From: JAPHSX01 sp041554195
GTDB taxonomy: Bacteria; Pseudomonadota; Gammaproteobacteria; Thiohalomonadales; Thiohalomonadaceae
NCBI GenBank assembly: GCA_041554195.1
Contig: JBFFMJ010000001.1
Span: 186,001 to 250,000, forward strand
DNA: 64,000 nucleotides
Direction of reading: 5' to 3'
Shown here: one piece after another, positions 53,225 to 61,747 of the stretch
Position numbering within the stretch: the stretch's first letter is position 1
Layout of the letters: every line of letters starts with the position of its first letter
Translations under genes and position numbers: made by a program
Notes under the pieces: generated by a model
Database searches by the model: none
What the model saw: only the letters and a program-made list of their open reading frames with translations
Told to the model about the DNA's origin: nothing

Positions 53225-54693
53225 CGTCGCCGCTGCAGATCAAGCCTTCGCATAAACTCCGCCATCACCACCCGGTAGAGTTCTCCCTTGAGCACCACAT
53301 CCTCAACCCCGGTGTCGATATTGGGGTTGTCGTTCACCTCAATAACGTAAACGCCATGTTCACCCTGCTTGAGGTCGACCCCGTAGAGTCCGTCACCGAT
53401 AAGGTTGGCCGCCTTCAGTGCCACCTTCACCACCTCGGGCGGGGCCTGCTCCACGGTCATGGTCTTGAAGCCGCCCTCCTTGAATCCGCCCTTGTCGTCG
53501 TGCTGCACGATCTGCCAGTGCTTTTTCGACATAAAGTACTGGCTGGCGAAGATCGGCTGGCGGTTGAGGATGCCAATGCGCCAGTCGAACTCGGTGTAGA
53601 GAAATTCCTGCGCCAGAATGAGCTCCGACTGTTTGAACAGCTTCGCCGTTACCTCCAGCATCTGCTCACGACTCTCCACCTTGTAGATGCCGCGCGAGAA
53701 GGAGCCGTCGGGAACCTTCAGCACCATCGGGTAGCCGAGCTGCTGTTCGGCGGCATCACGATCCCCCTTGCCGACGATCACCGTCTTCGGTGTTGATATT
53801 TTGTGGGCGCGCATCAGTTCGGCCAGGTAGACCTTGTTGGCGCAGAGCAGGATGGAGCGCGGGTCGTCGATCACCACCATCCCCTCACTTTCGGCGCGCT
53901 TGGCAAAGCGGTAGGTGTAGTGGTCGATGCGGGTGGTATCGCGAATGAACAGCGCATCGTATTCAGCAAGACGGCCGTAGTCGCCCCGTTCTATCAGCTC
54001 CACTGCCATGCCCAGCTCGGCACCGGCCTTGATAAAGTTTTTCAGGGCGCGCTCATTGGAGGGTGGCAGCGGGTCGTTCGGGTCATGCAGGATGGCGATG
54101 TCGTAGCGTGGTGTAGCCTTACCCTTCTGCGTGCGCTGGCGTTTCTTACGATAACTCACCAACGCCGCGGCAAACTGTTCACGCTGCCCGGCACTTAACT
54201 TATTGAGCGGTGCCGGCTTGATACTATGCAGCCGCCAGACCGTAGCACGCTGAAAGGTGAGTCGCAGGATCGGCGCGGGAAATAGCTCAAACAGCTGACG
54301 CATTACCGAGGAGAGCGCACGGTATTCGCTCTGACCAAAGTAGCAGTCGATAGTGAACTGGTTCTCCGCCTCCTCAATGGTGTGTTTGCTGAAGGCCTTT
54401 CTTACCTGCTCATCCAGGTTCTCGGTATCGAGGCTGTACATCGACTTGCGACTGAGGTCGAGCATCGTCTTCACCGTCGGCACCACGCGGTGGTGACGCG
54501 CCTCGGCCAGCAGTGAGCAGTAGTAACCGACGCTCAGGTATTTATAGCTGCGGCAGAGGTTGATCACCTGCACATTGCGCTGCTTGAAGTAGTCGCGCCC
54601 AGTGAGGTAGTCATCCACATGCACCACCTCCAGCTCTGTGGCGGGTAGTTTCCAGTCTGCCAGGTTCTCCACCACGATGATCTGCCGACTCAT
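53221..54693 (-). CDS. RLAN-RimK-type ATP-grasp ligase
   Basis: 490 residues. The N-terminal part (about 1-160, IIVVENLADWKLPATELEVVHVDDYLTG and INLCRSYKYLSVGYYCSLLAEAR) matches the RLAN (RimK-like ATP-grasp N-terminal) domain; the C-terminal part (about 200-485) is a RimK-type ATP-grasp ligase, with DDPRSILLCANKVYLAELM, VLKVPDGSFSRGIYKV, VNDNPNIDTGVEDVVL (metal-binding Asn/Asp). Such enzymes add amino acids to a carboxylate with ATP. It is coupled to the preceding GNAT-C39 gene (ATGA overlap). Iyer and colleagues predicted this pair to make or modify a peptide; the substrate is unknown. Conserved across gammaproteobacteria. Confidence 0.88.
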   Translation of the reverse strand: MSRQIIVVENLADWKLPATELEVVHVDDYLTGRDYFKQRNVQVINLCRSYKYLSVGYYCSLLAEARHHRVVPTVKTMLDLSRKSMYSLDTENLDEQVRKAFSKHTIEEAENQFTIDCYFGQSEYRALSSVMRQLFELFPAPILRLTFQRATVWRLHSIKPAPLNKLSAGQREQFAAALVSYRKKRQRTQKGKATPRYDIAILHDPNDPLPPSNERALKNFIKAGAELGMAVELIERGDYGRLAEYDALFIRDTTRIDHYTYRFAKRAESEGMVVIDDPRSILLCANKVYLAELMRAHKISTPKTVIVGKGDRDAAEQQLGYPMVLKVPDGSFSRGIYKVESREQMLEVTAKLFKQSELILAQEFLYTEFDWRIGILNRQPIFASQYFMSKKHWQIVQHDDKGGFKEGGFKTMTVEQAPPEVVKVALKAANLIGDGLYGVDLKQGEHGVYVIEVNDNPNIDTGVEDVVLKGELYRVVMAEFMRRLDLQRRR

Positions 54694-55808
54694 TTTTTCT
54701 CTCCGCTACTATCTACAGGGGGTTGCGACAGGACCAGCGCGGCACGCAGACCGCTCTTGCCATAGCGCGCCATGCGCTCAAAATCTTTCTGTAATATCGG
54801 CATATTGATGCAGTCGGTCTCGCACTTGCCCTTCTCCACATCGACATAGGGATCGTGTACATAGACGTAACGATCATCAAAACCGGTCACCACCACCCAG
54901 TGGGGAAACTTCTCGCGATAGATGCGGTAGGAGCTGATCAACACCACCGGCACCGCCCCCTGCTCGAAGCGCTGGCGCATCTCCACAAGGCCAAGCCGCT
55001 GGTAGTGAACTGGTATCCCCAGCTGCTGCACCCGCTGCTCGAAGCCCTGCTGCACCAGTGCCATCACCTCCTTCTTCTCGGCGCTGCGCACCGAGTCGAT
55101 AAACAGCGCCCCCGATTCGCTGAGAAACAGCTCCACCGCGAAACCCCTATCGTGCGCCGCCAGGGCCAGACCGTGGGGACCGCAACCACCGTGACCGGCG
55201 GTCATGAAGACGGTGGTCGACTCTCGCCAGATCTCGATCTCCTCGGCGCGATCATTTCCGATTGCCGGGTCGAAACTACGCATCGCCATCATCAAGGATG
55301 CCGGGCCGCAGGTGAACTCCAGGGTCTGACGATAGTAGGGGACGCGAGCACGGTCGGCATCGAGGTGGGGCACCAGCTCCTTCTCGAAGCGCAGCGCATC
55401 CATATGGTCTTCGTAATAGTCGTCGTAGTGGCCGAACTGGCGGTAACCCAGACGGCGGAACAGCGCCAGCGAGGCGGCATTATCGCTACGAACCTCCAGG
55501 CGCAGCACCACACAGTCGCCATCCAGCGCCGCCTGCTCCGCCGCTGCCACCAGCTGCTGGGCGATGCCCTTGCCGCGAGACGCCGCATCGACGGCGATGG
55601 AGTAGAGGCGCGCCAGCGAGGTGCCCATGTTGAACAACACCATCACGTAACCGACAGCCTCCCCTCCCTCCTCAGCAAGCAGGGTGACCGCATTGGCGCG
55701 GGTAAGCATGTGACGGAAGCTGCGCCGCGACAGGCGGTCGATATCGAAGCAACGCTCCTCCAACGCCACCAGGGCGTCGAGGTCGAGCAGTTTGGCCTTG
55801 CGGATCAT
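54690..55808 (-). CDS. GNAT acetyltransferase fused to a C39-like peptidase
   Basis: 372 residues. GNAT domain (about 2-150: IRKAKLLDLDALVALEERCF, LYSIAVDAASRGKGIAQQLV with the R-x-x-G-x-A motif, SLALFRRLGYR). Papain-like C39 peptidase domain (about 160-365) with Cys in LEFTCGPASLMMAM, His in FPHWVVVTGFD and Asp in VYVHDPYVD, so the Cys/His/Asp triad appears intact; C39 peptidases cut leaders at a double Gly. Start MIRKAKLLDL preferred over an upstream Met. Coupled by overlap to the RLAN-RimK ligase gene. Together they suggest acylation, trimming and ligation of a small peptide not yet identified; no precursor gene was found beside them. Confidence 0.87.
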   Translation of the reverse strand: MIRKAKLLDLDALVALEERCFDIDRLSRRSFRHMLTRANAVTLLAEEGGEAVGYVMVLFNMGTSLARLYSIAVDAASRGKGIAQQLVAAAEQAALDGDCVVLRLEVRSDNAASLALFRRLGYRQFGHYDDYYEDHMDALRFEKELVPHLDADRARVPYYRQTLEFTCGPASLMMAMRSFDPAIGNDRAEEIEIWRESTTVFMTAGHGGCGPHGLALAAHDRGFAVELFLSESGALFIDSVRSAEKKEVMALVQQGFEQRVQQLGIPVHYQRLGLVEMRQRFEQGAVPVVLISSYRIYREKFPHWVVVTGFDDRYVYVHDPYVDVEKGKCETDCINMPILQKDFERMARYGKSGLRAALVLSQPPVDSSGEKK

Positions 55809-55938
55809 GAACAGATCATGGGCGTACCCCCTCCTGTGGGAGTACTGGTTAAGACGCGCGAAATGTAGCACCGCATGTTGCTCCCTGCACTAGATTTTAG
55901 TCCTTGTGAGAAACTTTTTTTCGCCCCACAATCAGCGG

Positions 55939-57090
55939 ATGAAAATGCCACCCCCCTCCCTGATGCAGATGCTCGCTGAACTCATCGCCGCACCGTCGAT
56001 GAGCAGCGTCTCCCCCGCCTTCGACACCGACAATATGGCGGTGATCCACCTGTTGGCCGAGTGGTGCCGTAACCTTGGTTTTGAGGTTGAAATCCTGCCG
56101 CTACCCCACCAGCCGCACAAGGCAAACCTTATCGCCACGCTGGGCAGCGGACCCGGCGGTTTGGTACTGGCCGGTCACACCGATACCGTGCCCTATGATG
56201 AGGGGCGCTGGAACCACGACCCGTTTCGTCTCACCGAGCAACAGGGCCGCCTCTACGGCCTAGGTACCTCCGACATGAAGGGCTTCTTCGCCCTCGCCAT
56301 CGAAGCGGCAAAGTCATTTAACGCCGGGGAGTTCAAACAGCCACTGTTCCTGCTCGCCACCGCCGATGAAGAGAGCTCAATGGAGGGCGCGCGGGCACTG
56401 GTCGAGCTGGCCAGACCGCTGGCCCGTTATGCGGTGATTGGAGAGCCGACCGGCCTGCGACCGGTCAACGCCCACAAGGGGATAATGATGGAGGGGATCA
56501 CCCTCAGCGGGCAGTCGGGCCACTCCAGTGATCCCTCGCTCGGGGTGAGCGCGCTGGAGGGGATGCACACGGTGATCGGCGACCTGCTTGCCTGGCGCGA
56601 GGAGTTGCAGGCGAACCACCACGACCCGCGCTTCAAGGTGCCGGTGCCGACCCTCAACCTCGGCCACATCCACGGCGGCGATAACCCCAACCGCATCTGC
56701 GGCTGCTGTCAGTTGCACATCGACCTGCGACCGCTGCCGGGGATGGAGCTTGAGACACTGCGCGAGACCCTCAACAAAAGGCTGCACGCCCTGCTGGGTG
56801 AGACAAAACTCGGCTGGGAGGTACACCGGCTGTTCGAGGGGACACCATCGCTACACACCCCCGACAGCTCGGCCATTGTGCAAGCGGCGGAAAAACTCAC
56901 CGGCCACGACAGCGAGGCGGTCGCCTTCTGTACCGAGGCCCCCTATCTCAATGAGCTGGGGATGGAGACCATTATCCTCGGCCCCGGTGATATCGATCAG
57001 GCGCATCAGCCCGACGAATTTCTCGCGCTGGACAGGCTGCAACCGACGGTGGCGCTGCTGGAGAGTTTGATCCGGCGCTTTTGCTTATAA
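55939..57090 (+). CDS. argE: Acetylornithine deacetylase
   Basis: 383 residues, zinc amidohydrolase of the M20 family; releases ornithine from N-acetylornithine. LAGHTDTVPYDE and LYGLGTSDMKGFFAL hold the first metal ligands and catalytic Asp, TADEESSMEGARAL the Glu, GEPTGLRPVNAHKGIMM and FCTEAPYLNELGMETIILGPG the rest. The presence of argE besides argA indicates the linear arginine pathway with argD and argF in the same window. ATG 55939 (MKMPPPSLMQML) matches the family start; an upstream GTG is possible. argA follows after 72 bases on the same strand. Confidence 0.94.
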   Translation: MKMPPPSLMQMLAELIAAPSMSSVSPAFDTDNMAVIHLLAEWCRNLGFEVEILPLPHQPHKANLIATLGSGPGGLVLAGHTDTVPYDEGRWNHDPFRLTEQQGRLYGLGTSDMKGFFALAIEAAKSFNAGEFKQPLFLLATADEESSMEGARALVELARPLARYAVIGEPTGLRPVNAHKGIMMEGITLSGQSGHSSDPSLGVSALEGMHTVIGDLLAWREELQANHHDPRFKVPVPTLNLGHIHGGDNPNRICGCCQLHIDLRPLPGMELETLRETLNKRLHALLGETKLGWEVHRLFEGTPSLHTPDSSAIVQAAEKLTGHDSEAVAFCTEAPYLNELGMETIILGPGDIDQAHQPDEFLALDRLQPTVALLESLIRRFCL

Positions 57091-57162
57091 TATTAAGGAC
57101 TTGCCACGATCTAACGAGACCGCGACAATAGCCCATCAACCATTAAACAGAACGCGCAACTA

Positions 57163-58485
57163 ATGGACCCAAATCTCGACCCACAGACCTTCGTACGCTG
57201 GTTCCGCGACTTCTCGCCCTACCTCAATGCGTTTCGCGGTCGTCGCTTCGTCATCGCCTTTGGCGGCGAGGTGATCGCCGAGGAGCAATTCGCCAATCTG
57301 GTACACGATATCGCCCTGCTCAACAGCCTGGGGGTACGCCTGATCCTGGTCAACGGTGCGCGCCCGCAGATTGAACAGCGGATGGAGGAGCGTGGCGCCG
57401 AGATGCGCTACGTTAACGGTCTACGTGTTACCGACGAGGCGGCGCTGGCCTGTGTCAAGGAGGCCGCCGGGGCGGTGCGGGTGGAGATCGAGGCACTGCT
57501 CTCGATGGGACTGGCCAACTCGCCAATGGCCGGGGCGCAGATCCGCGTCGCCTCCGGCAACTTCGTTACCGCCCAGCCGCTGGGGGTGCGTGAGGGGGTC
57601 GACTATCTGCACACCGGTGAAGTACGGCGCATCGACGCCGAGGCGATTCGGCATCAGCTCGATGAGGGAGCCATCGTACTGCTCTCACCGCTCGGCTACT
57701 CCCCCACCGGTGAGGTCTTTAACCTTAGTGCAGAGGATGTCGCCACCGCTGTTGCTATAGATTTGAATGCCGACAAACTGATCTATCTGGTCGATGGCCC
57801 CGGTCTGCAGCTGGACGACAGCACCCTGATCCGCCAATTGGGCCTGAACGACGCCGAGGCCTTTCTTGAGGAACACGAGCACCTTCCCGAGGCCCTGAGC
57901 AAGGCGCTCTACAGTGCGCTATACGCCTGCGACGAGGGGGTGAGTCGTGCCCACCTTATCAACCGTCATCAGGACGGCTCACTGCTAATGGAGCTGTTCA
58001 CCCGCGATGGGATCGGCACCCTGATCAGCGCCGATGACTATGAGGGTATGGGCGAGGCCGATATTGACGATGTCGGTGGCATCCTTGAACTGCTCGCTCC
58101 GCTGGAAAACGAAGGGGTACTGGTACGCCGTTCGCGTGAGCGGCTGGAGACCGAAATTGACCACTTCACCGTGGTCGAACGCGACGGCATGATCATCGCC
58201 TGCGCCGCCCTCTACCCCTTCACCGCTGAGGGGCTGGGAGAGCTGGCCTGCATGGCGGTACATGATGAGTATCGCAACGAGGGGCGTGGTGATGCGCTGC
58301 TCGACTACATCGAAAAGCAGGCCCGTGAACTGGGGATCTCCCAGCTATTTGTGCTCACTACCCGCACCGCCCACTGGTTTCAGGAGCGAGGCTTTGAACC
58401 CGCCTCGATTAAGGATCTGCCGCTGGAGCGCCAGGAACTCTACAACTATCAGCGCCGCTCCAAAGTCTTCATAAAGTCGCTCTAA
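57163..58485 (+). CDS. argA: N-acetylglutamate synthase
   Basis: 440 residues. Amino-acid-kinase domain (about 20-290: FRGRRFVIAFGGEVIAEEQF, LILVNGARPQIEQRM, GVDYLHTGEVRRIDAEAI, SAEDVATAVAIDLNADKLIYLVDGPG) and a C-terminal GNAT domain (about 300-435: LACMAVHDEYRNEGRGDALLDYI with the acetyl-CoA loop, WFQERGFEPASIKDLP). It makes N-acetylglutamate, the first step of arginine synthesis, and is usually feedback-inhibited by arginine. The dam gene begins immediately after its stop codon, with no gap, so the two are translated together. Confidence 0.96.
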   Translation: MDPNLDPQTFVRWFRDFSPYLNAFRGRRFVIAFGGEVIAEEQFANLVHDIALLNSLGVRLILVNGARPQIEQRMEERGAEMRYVNGLRVTDEAALACVKEAAGAVRVEIEALLSMGLANSPMAGAQIRVASGNFVTAQPLGVREGVDYLHTGEVRRIDAEAIRHQLDEGAIVLLSPLGYSPTGEVFNLSAEDVATAVAIDLNADKLIYLVDGPGLQLDDSTLIRQLGLNDAEAFLEEHEHLPEALSKALYSALYACDEGVSRAHLINRHQDGSLLMELFTRDGIGTLISADDYEGMGEADIDDVGGILELLAPLENEGVLVRRSRERLETEIDHFTVVERDGMIIACAALYPFTAEGLGELACMAVHDEYRNEGRGDALLDYIEKQARELGISQLFVLTTRTAHWFQERGFEPASIKDLPLERQELYNYQRRSKVFIKSL

Positions 58486-59334
58486 ATGGCAACAAAGCGC
58501 AAACTCTCAGCGGGCCACGATGCCGTGCGCCCCTTCCTCAAGTGGGCGGGCAACAAGTTTCGCATTATTGATCGGGTAAAGAAAAAGCTGCCCCAGGGCA
58601 AGCGGCTGGTGGAACCCTTTACCGGCTCAGGTGCAGTATTCCTCAACACCGACTACGAGGAGTACCTGCTGTGCGACTCCAACCGCGACCTCATCGAGCT
58701 CTACACCATCCTGCGCGACGAGGGCGAGGCCTTTATCGAAGAGGCACATCACTACTTTGATGGCGGCTATAACAATGAAGAGAGTTACTACGAGCTGCGC
58801 GAGGAGTTTAACGTGGCGCGCAAACACGAAAAGCGAGCTGCCCTCTTCCTGTTTCTCAACCGCCACGGCTATAACGGGCTCTGCCGCTATAACTCCAAGG
58901 GACGCTTTAACGTCCCCTTTGGCCGTTACAAGCGCCCCTATTTTCCGGAAAAAGAGATGCGTGCTTTCCACCAGAAGGCACAACGGGCAGAGTTTGTACT
59001 CGGTGACTTCGAGCAGACGATGAAACAGACGCGCAAGGGGGATGTGGTCTATTGCGACCCGCCTTATGTGCCGCTCTCCGCCTCAGCCAACTTTACCAGC
59101 TACGCGGCAGGCGGTTTCTCCATGGAACAGCAGCAACAGCTGGCCGACCTGGCCCGGCAGGTCGCTGCGCGACATATCCCGGTACTGATCTCCAACCACA
59201 GCACCCCGCTGACCCGCCGCATCTATGAAGAAGCAGGTGCCGACTGCGGGCGGGCCTTCAGTGTGCAGCGCTACATCAGCTGTAACGGCAAGCAGCGTAA
59301 TATGGCAAGTGAACTGCTGGCGCTGTTTAATTAA
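58486..59334 (+). CDS. dam: DNA adenine methyltransferase (GATC)
   Basis: 282 residues. Class alpha MTase: motif I FLKWAGNKFRIID and VEPFTGSGAVFLNTDYEEYLLCDSN, catalytic DPPY in VVYCDPPYVPLSASANFTSY, and the GATC-recognition type block RRAALFLFLNRHGYNGLCRYNSKGRFNVPFGRYKRP, close to E. coli Dam. It methylates adenine in GATC, serving mismatch repair, replication timing and gene control. No restriction gene is adjacent, so it is a solitary enzyme. Its ATG follows the argA stop directly, without its own ribosome site, an unusual coupling of arginine synthesis with dam. Confidence 0.93.
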   Translation: MATKRKLSAGHDAVRPFLKWAGNKFRIIDRVKKKLPQGKRLVEPFTGSGAVFLNTDYEEYLLCDSNRDLIELYTILRDEGEAFIEEAHHYFDGGYNNEESYYELREEFNVARKHEKRAALFLFLNRHGYNGLCRYNSKGRFNVPFGRYKRPYFPEKEMRAFHQKAQRAEFVLGDFEQTMKQTRKGDVVYCDPPYVPLSASANFTSYAAGGFSMEQQQQLADLARQVAARHIPVLISNHSTPLTRRIYEEAGADCGRAFSVQRYISCNGKQRNMASELLALFN

Positions 59335-59358
59335 GGGCTTTCCCTACATTTCCACGCA

Positions 59359-59392
59359 ATTCGGATGGTTAACTATTGTTAACGATTCGGAT
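59359..59392. repeat. Direct and inverted repeat before the EAL-HDOD gene
   Basis: ATTCGGAT occurs at 59359-59366 and 59385-59392. Between them GTTAAC-TATT-GTTAAC (59368-59383) forms a hairpin with 6-bp arms. The layout of two direct repeats around an inner palindrome looks like an operator, 35 bases before the start. Confidence 0.45.
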
Positions 59393-59426
59393 AGAATAAG
59401 ATCTTGTTCTACAAAGATAGGTAGTC

Positions 59427-60614
59427 ATGGAGGATAGTATTATCACCCGGCAGGCCATCTACAACTCGCATCACGAGGTAGTAGGCTATGAGTTGCTGTT
59501 TCACAACGGCAGTAGCTGTCACGCCTATCCCTGTAGCAATGCCGAGCAATCTGCACAACTAATCGTCAACACCTTTATGGACATCGGCCTGGAGAATCTG
59601 GTCGGCAGTAACAAGGCCTTCATCCAGCTATCGCACGACTTCTTCAGCAACGCACACCCCATCCCGATGGCCAGTTACCAGCTGGTGCTTGAGGTCTCGG
59701 GCGAGTGTATCGAAGATGAGCGGGTCTATCAGGAACTCAAGCAGCTGGCCAGGCAGGGTTACACCTTCTCGCTCTACGACTATGAATATAATGCAGCCAG
59801 CGCTGAGCGCCTCGACTGCATCGACATCGTCAAGCTTGATTTTGCCAAATACGATGCGAAGGCACTGAAAGAGCAGACCCGTTACTACCGTAACCACGGT
59901 AAGCGCCTGCATATCAAAGGGCTGGAGACCAACGCACAACAACTGCTCTGCAGTCAGCTCGGCATCGACTACTTTCAGGGCAGCCAGCTCAGCCCCGTCG
60001 ATGCGGTGAACAGCAAGACCACCACCTGCAGTAAGGACGTGTTGCATGCGATTTGCGAGAGTGACGGTGAAGATATCGCCTCGCTGACAAATATTATCAG
60101 CAGGGATGCCGTGCTCTGCTACAAATTGCTGCGCTACATTAACTGCGCCTCGTTCTCCGGGCGCAGCGAGATCCATACCCTGCAGCAGGCACTGTCGCTC
60201 ATCGGCAGCCGCAATATGAAACAGTGGGCAAGTCTTATACTCACCTCACAGCTGGCCGAACAGGAAATGGGGGAGCTGGAAAGACGCACCCTGATCCGCG
60301 CCAATATGTGCCGCGCATTAGCCGAGAAGGAGGGCAGCGTATCCGCTGACGAGGCCTTTCTGGTGGGTCTGTTATCCACCCTGAACGAGGCCCTGGAAAC
60401 ACCACTGGAAGACCTGCTTGACTCCCTCGCGCTGAGCACCGACATCGCCTTCGCCCTGCTGTTTGACGAGGGTCCTCTCGGCCACCTGCTGCAACAGGTC
60501 AGACACTTTGAGAAAGAGGAGTGGACAAAACTCGATACCAGCCACATCGCCCGTGATGACTATACCAGCAGCTACCAGATCGCCCTGAAAAATGCACCGG
60601 CTGAGTGTTGCTAA
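59427..60614 (+). CDS. EAL-HDOD (YuxH-like) protein
   Basis: 395 residues. The N-terminal EAL-like domain (about 1-190) begins ITRQAIYNSHHEVVGYELLFHNGSS; the catalytic E-A-L triplet is replaced by E-L-L, and metal-binding residues of active phosphodiesterases are mostly absent, so it is probably a degenerate, non-catalytic EAL. The HDOD domain (about 195-390, LTNIISRDAVLCYKLLRYINCASF and LIGSRNMKQWASLIL) lacks the HD metal site, as usual. EAL-HDOD proteins are YuxH/CdgJ-like and often control motility or binding of c-di-GMP. It is transcribed alone after a repeat-containing leader. Confidence 0.9.
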   Translation: MEDSIITRQAIYNSHHEVVGYELLFHNGSSCHAYPCSNAEQSAQLIVNTFMDIGLENLVGSNKAFIQLSHDFFSNAHPIPMASYQLVLEVSGECIEDERVYQELKQLARQGYTFSLYDYEYNAASAERLDCIDIVKLDFAKYDAKALKEQTRYYRNHGKRLHIKGLETNAQQLLCSQLGIDYFQGSQLSPVDAVNSKTTTCSKDVLHAICESDGEDIASLTNIISRDAVLCYKLLRYINCASFSGRSEIHTLQQALSLIGSRNMKQWASLILTSQLAEQEMGELERRTLIRANMCRALAEKEGSVSADEAFLVGLLSTLNEALETPLEDLLDSLALSTDIAFALLFDEGPLGHLLQQVRHFEKEEWTKLDTSHIARDDYTSSYQIALKNAPAECC

Positions 60615-60775
60615 CACACAACAACACCTAACCGCAACCACACCCTCCACACCTCCCTGATATTTATGAGTAAAAAGTTGCTCATTTTGTGGGCTAGCTC
60701 GCAGTTTTAATTAAGCGGCTGAACCATTATTACCTTGAGCCCAGTTATCCGAACAGTCCTCACAAGGAGTCACCC

Positions 60776-61669
60776 ATGAACACTAAACGCACCAGCCTCG
60801 TAATTGCATCTCTTACCGCTATTGGTATGGCCTCCAGCGCCTTTGCCTCCACAGAGGTAGAGCCTAATGACAGCCTAAACGCAGGCCAGGCACTCGAAGG
60901 CCAAAGCGCTTACAGCATCGGTGCGATGATGGGACAGGCTGGGGACTCCGTGCACAGTGACCTCGACTTCTACACCTTCACGGCAAAGGCAGGAGATGTC
61001 CTGGATGTAGATATCGACAACGGTGTTGGCGGTAACGGTGATATTAACTCCATTCTTGCCATTTACGGTGCCAACGGTGGCCTGCTTCGCATGAATGCCT
61101 ACTCCAATGGCATTGATAGTGGAAGTACATCGATCCAGGATGCCCGCATCGACAAATTTGTCGCCCCCACTAGTGGCAACTACACCGTGGCTGTCAGTAA
61201 CGTCCCCCGCTACTTCGTCAATGGCGGCGGCACCCTGGCCTTTTTCGGCACCAACACTACCAGCGTGGGGGACTACACCCTGAACATCTCCGGTATCACT
61301 GCTGCGCAGCAAACCAAACAGATCAACATCGAGGTCAAGCCAGGCGTTAAGAAACTTACCCCGCTCAACCCCAGGGCACAGGGCAAGGTACCGGTTGCCA
61401 TTATGGGAGCCGCAGGCTTTGACGTATCGGGTATCAAGCAGAACAGCCTGACCTTTGGCTCCAGCGGTAACGAGAATAGTTTGAGCAAGTGCCAGAAACA
61501 AACCCGCGACATCAACAAAGACGGTTATGCCGATCTCCTCTGCCACTTCGAGAACAGCGTTGCCGGTTTCAAGTCGGGTGACATTGAAGGCATCCTGAAA
61601 GGCAACACACAGGGTGGTAAATTTGAAGGCCGTGCTCTGATTAAGGTTATCCCGACAAAACGCAAATAA
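60776..61669 (+). CDS. Secreted PPC-domain (bacterial pre-peptidase) protein
   Basis: 297 residues. Signal peptide (about 1-24, SSAFA), then a pre-peptidase C-terminal (PPC) beta domain (about 25-180: STEVEPNDSLNAGQALEGQ, DLDFYTFTAKAGDVLDVDI, GNYTVAVSN). The second half (about 185-297, INIEVKPGVKKLTPLNPRAQGKVPVAIMGAAGFDVSGI, DINKDGYADLLCHFE) is a repeat-like beta unit often found in secreted, calcium-binding proteins (D-x-N-x-D-G). No catalytic domain, PEP-CTERM or LPXTG sort signal is seen. AAGGAG precedes the ATG and a strong terminator follows. It may be a surface or extracellular binding protein. Confidence 0.85.
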   Translation: MNTKRTSLVIASLTAIGMASSAFASTEVEPNDSLNAGQALEGQSAYSIGAMMGQAGDSVHSDLDFYTFTAKAGDVLDVDIDNGVGGNGDINSILAIYGANGGLLRMNAYSNGIDSGSTSIQDARIDKFVAPTSGNYTVAVSNVPRYFVNGGGTLAFFGTNTTSVGDYTLNISGITAAQQTKQINIEVKPGVKKLTPLNPRAQGKVPVAIMGAAGFDVSGIKQNSLTFGSSGNENSLSKCQKQTRDINKDGYADLLCHFENSVAGFKSGDIEGILKGNTQGGKFEGRALIKVIPTKRK

Positions 61670-61691
61670 TCACGTAGCCGGAAGCACTAAT

Positions 61692-61722
61692 AAAAAGGCC
61701 CCTAATTTGAGGGGCCTTTTTT
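61692..61722 (+). terminator. Terminator of the PPC-domain protein gene
   Basis: AAAAAGGCCCCT / AGGGGCCTTTTT (12 bp) with a 6-base loop and a final T-run. It can also serve pilU on the minus strand, since the left arm gives a T-run there. Confidence 0.92.
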
Positions 61723-61747
61723 GTTGGAACGTCAGAAAACTCGGCAC

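Noticed and set aside
54855..55868. Long open frame (about 337 codons) on the plus strand opposite the GNAT-C39 gene
   Set aside because: It mirrors the real gene, is rich in His/Arg/Leu without recognisable domains, and has no ribosome site; the minus-strand gene has full domain support.
60875..61546. 223-codon minus-strand frame opposite the PPC-domain gene
   Set aside because: No domain support, no ribosome site, wholly inside a well-supported secreted-protein gene.
60776..61669. PEP-CTERM or cell-wall sorting for the PPC-domain protein
   Set aside because: The C-terminus ends in a basic stretch with no sorting motif or terminal helix.
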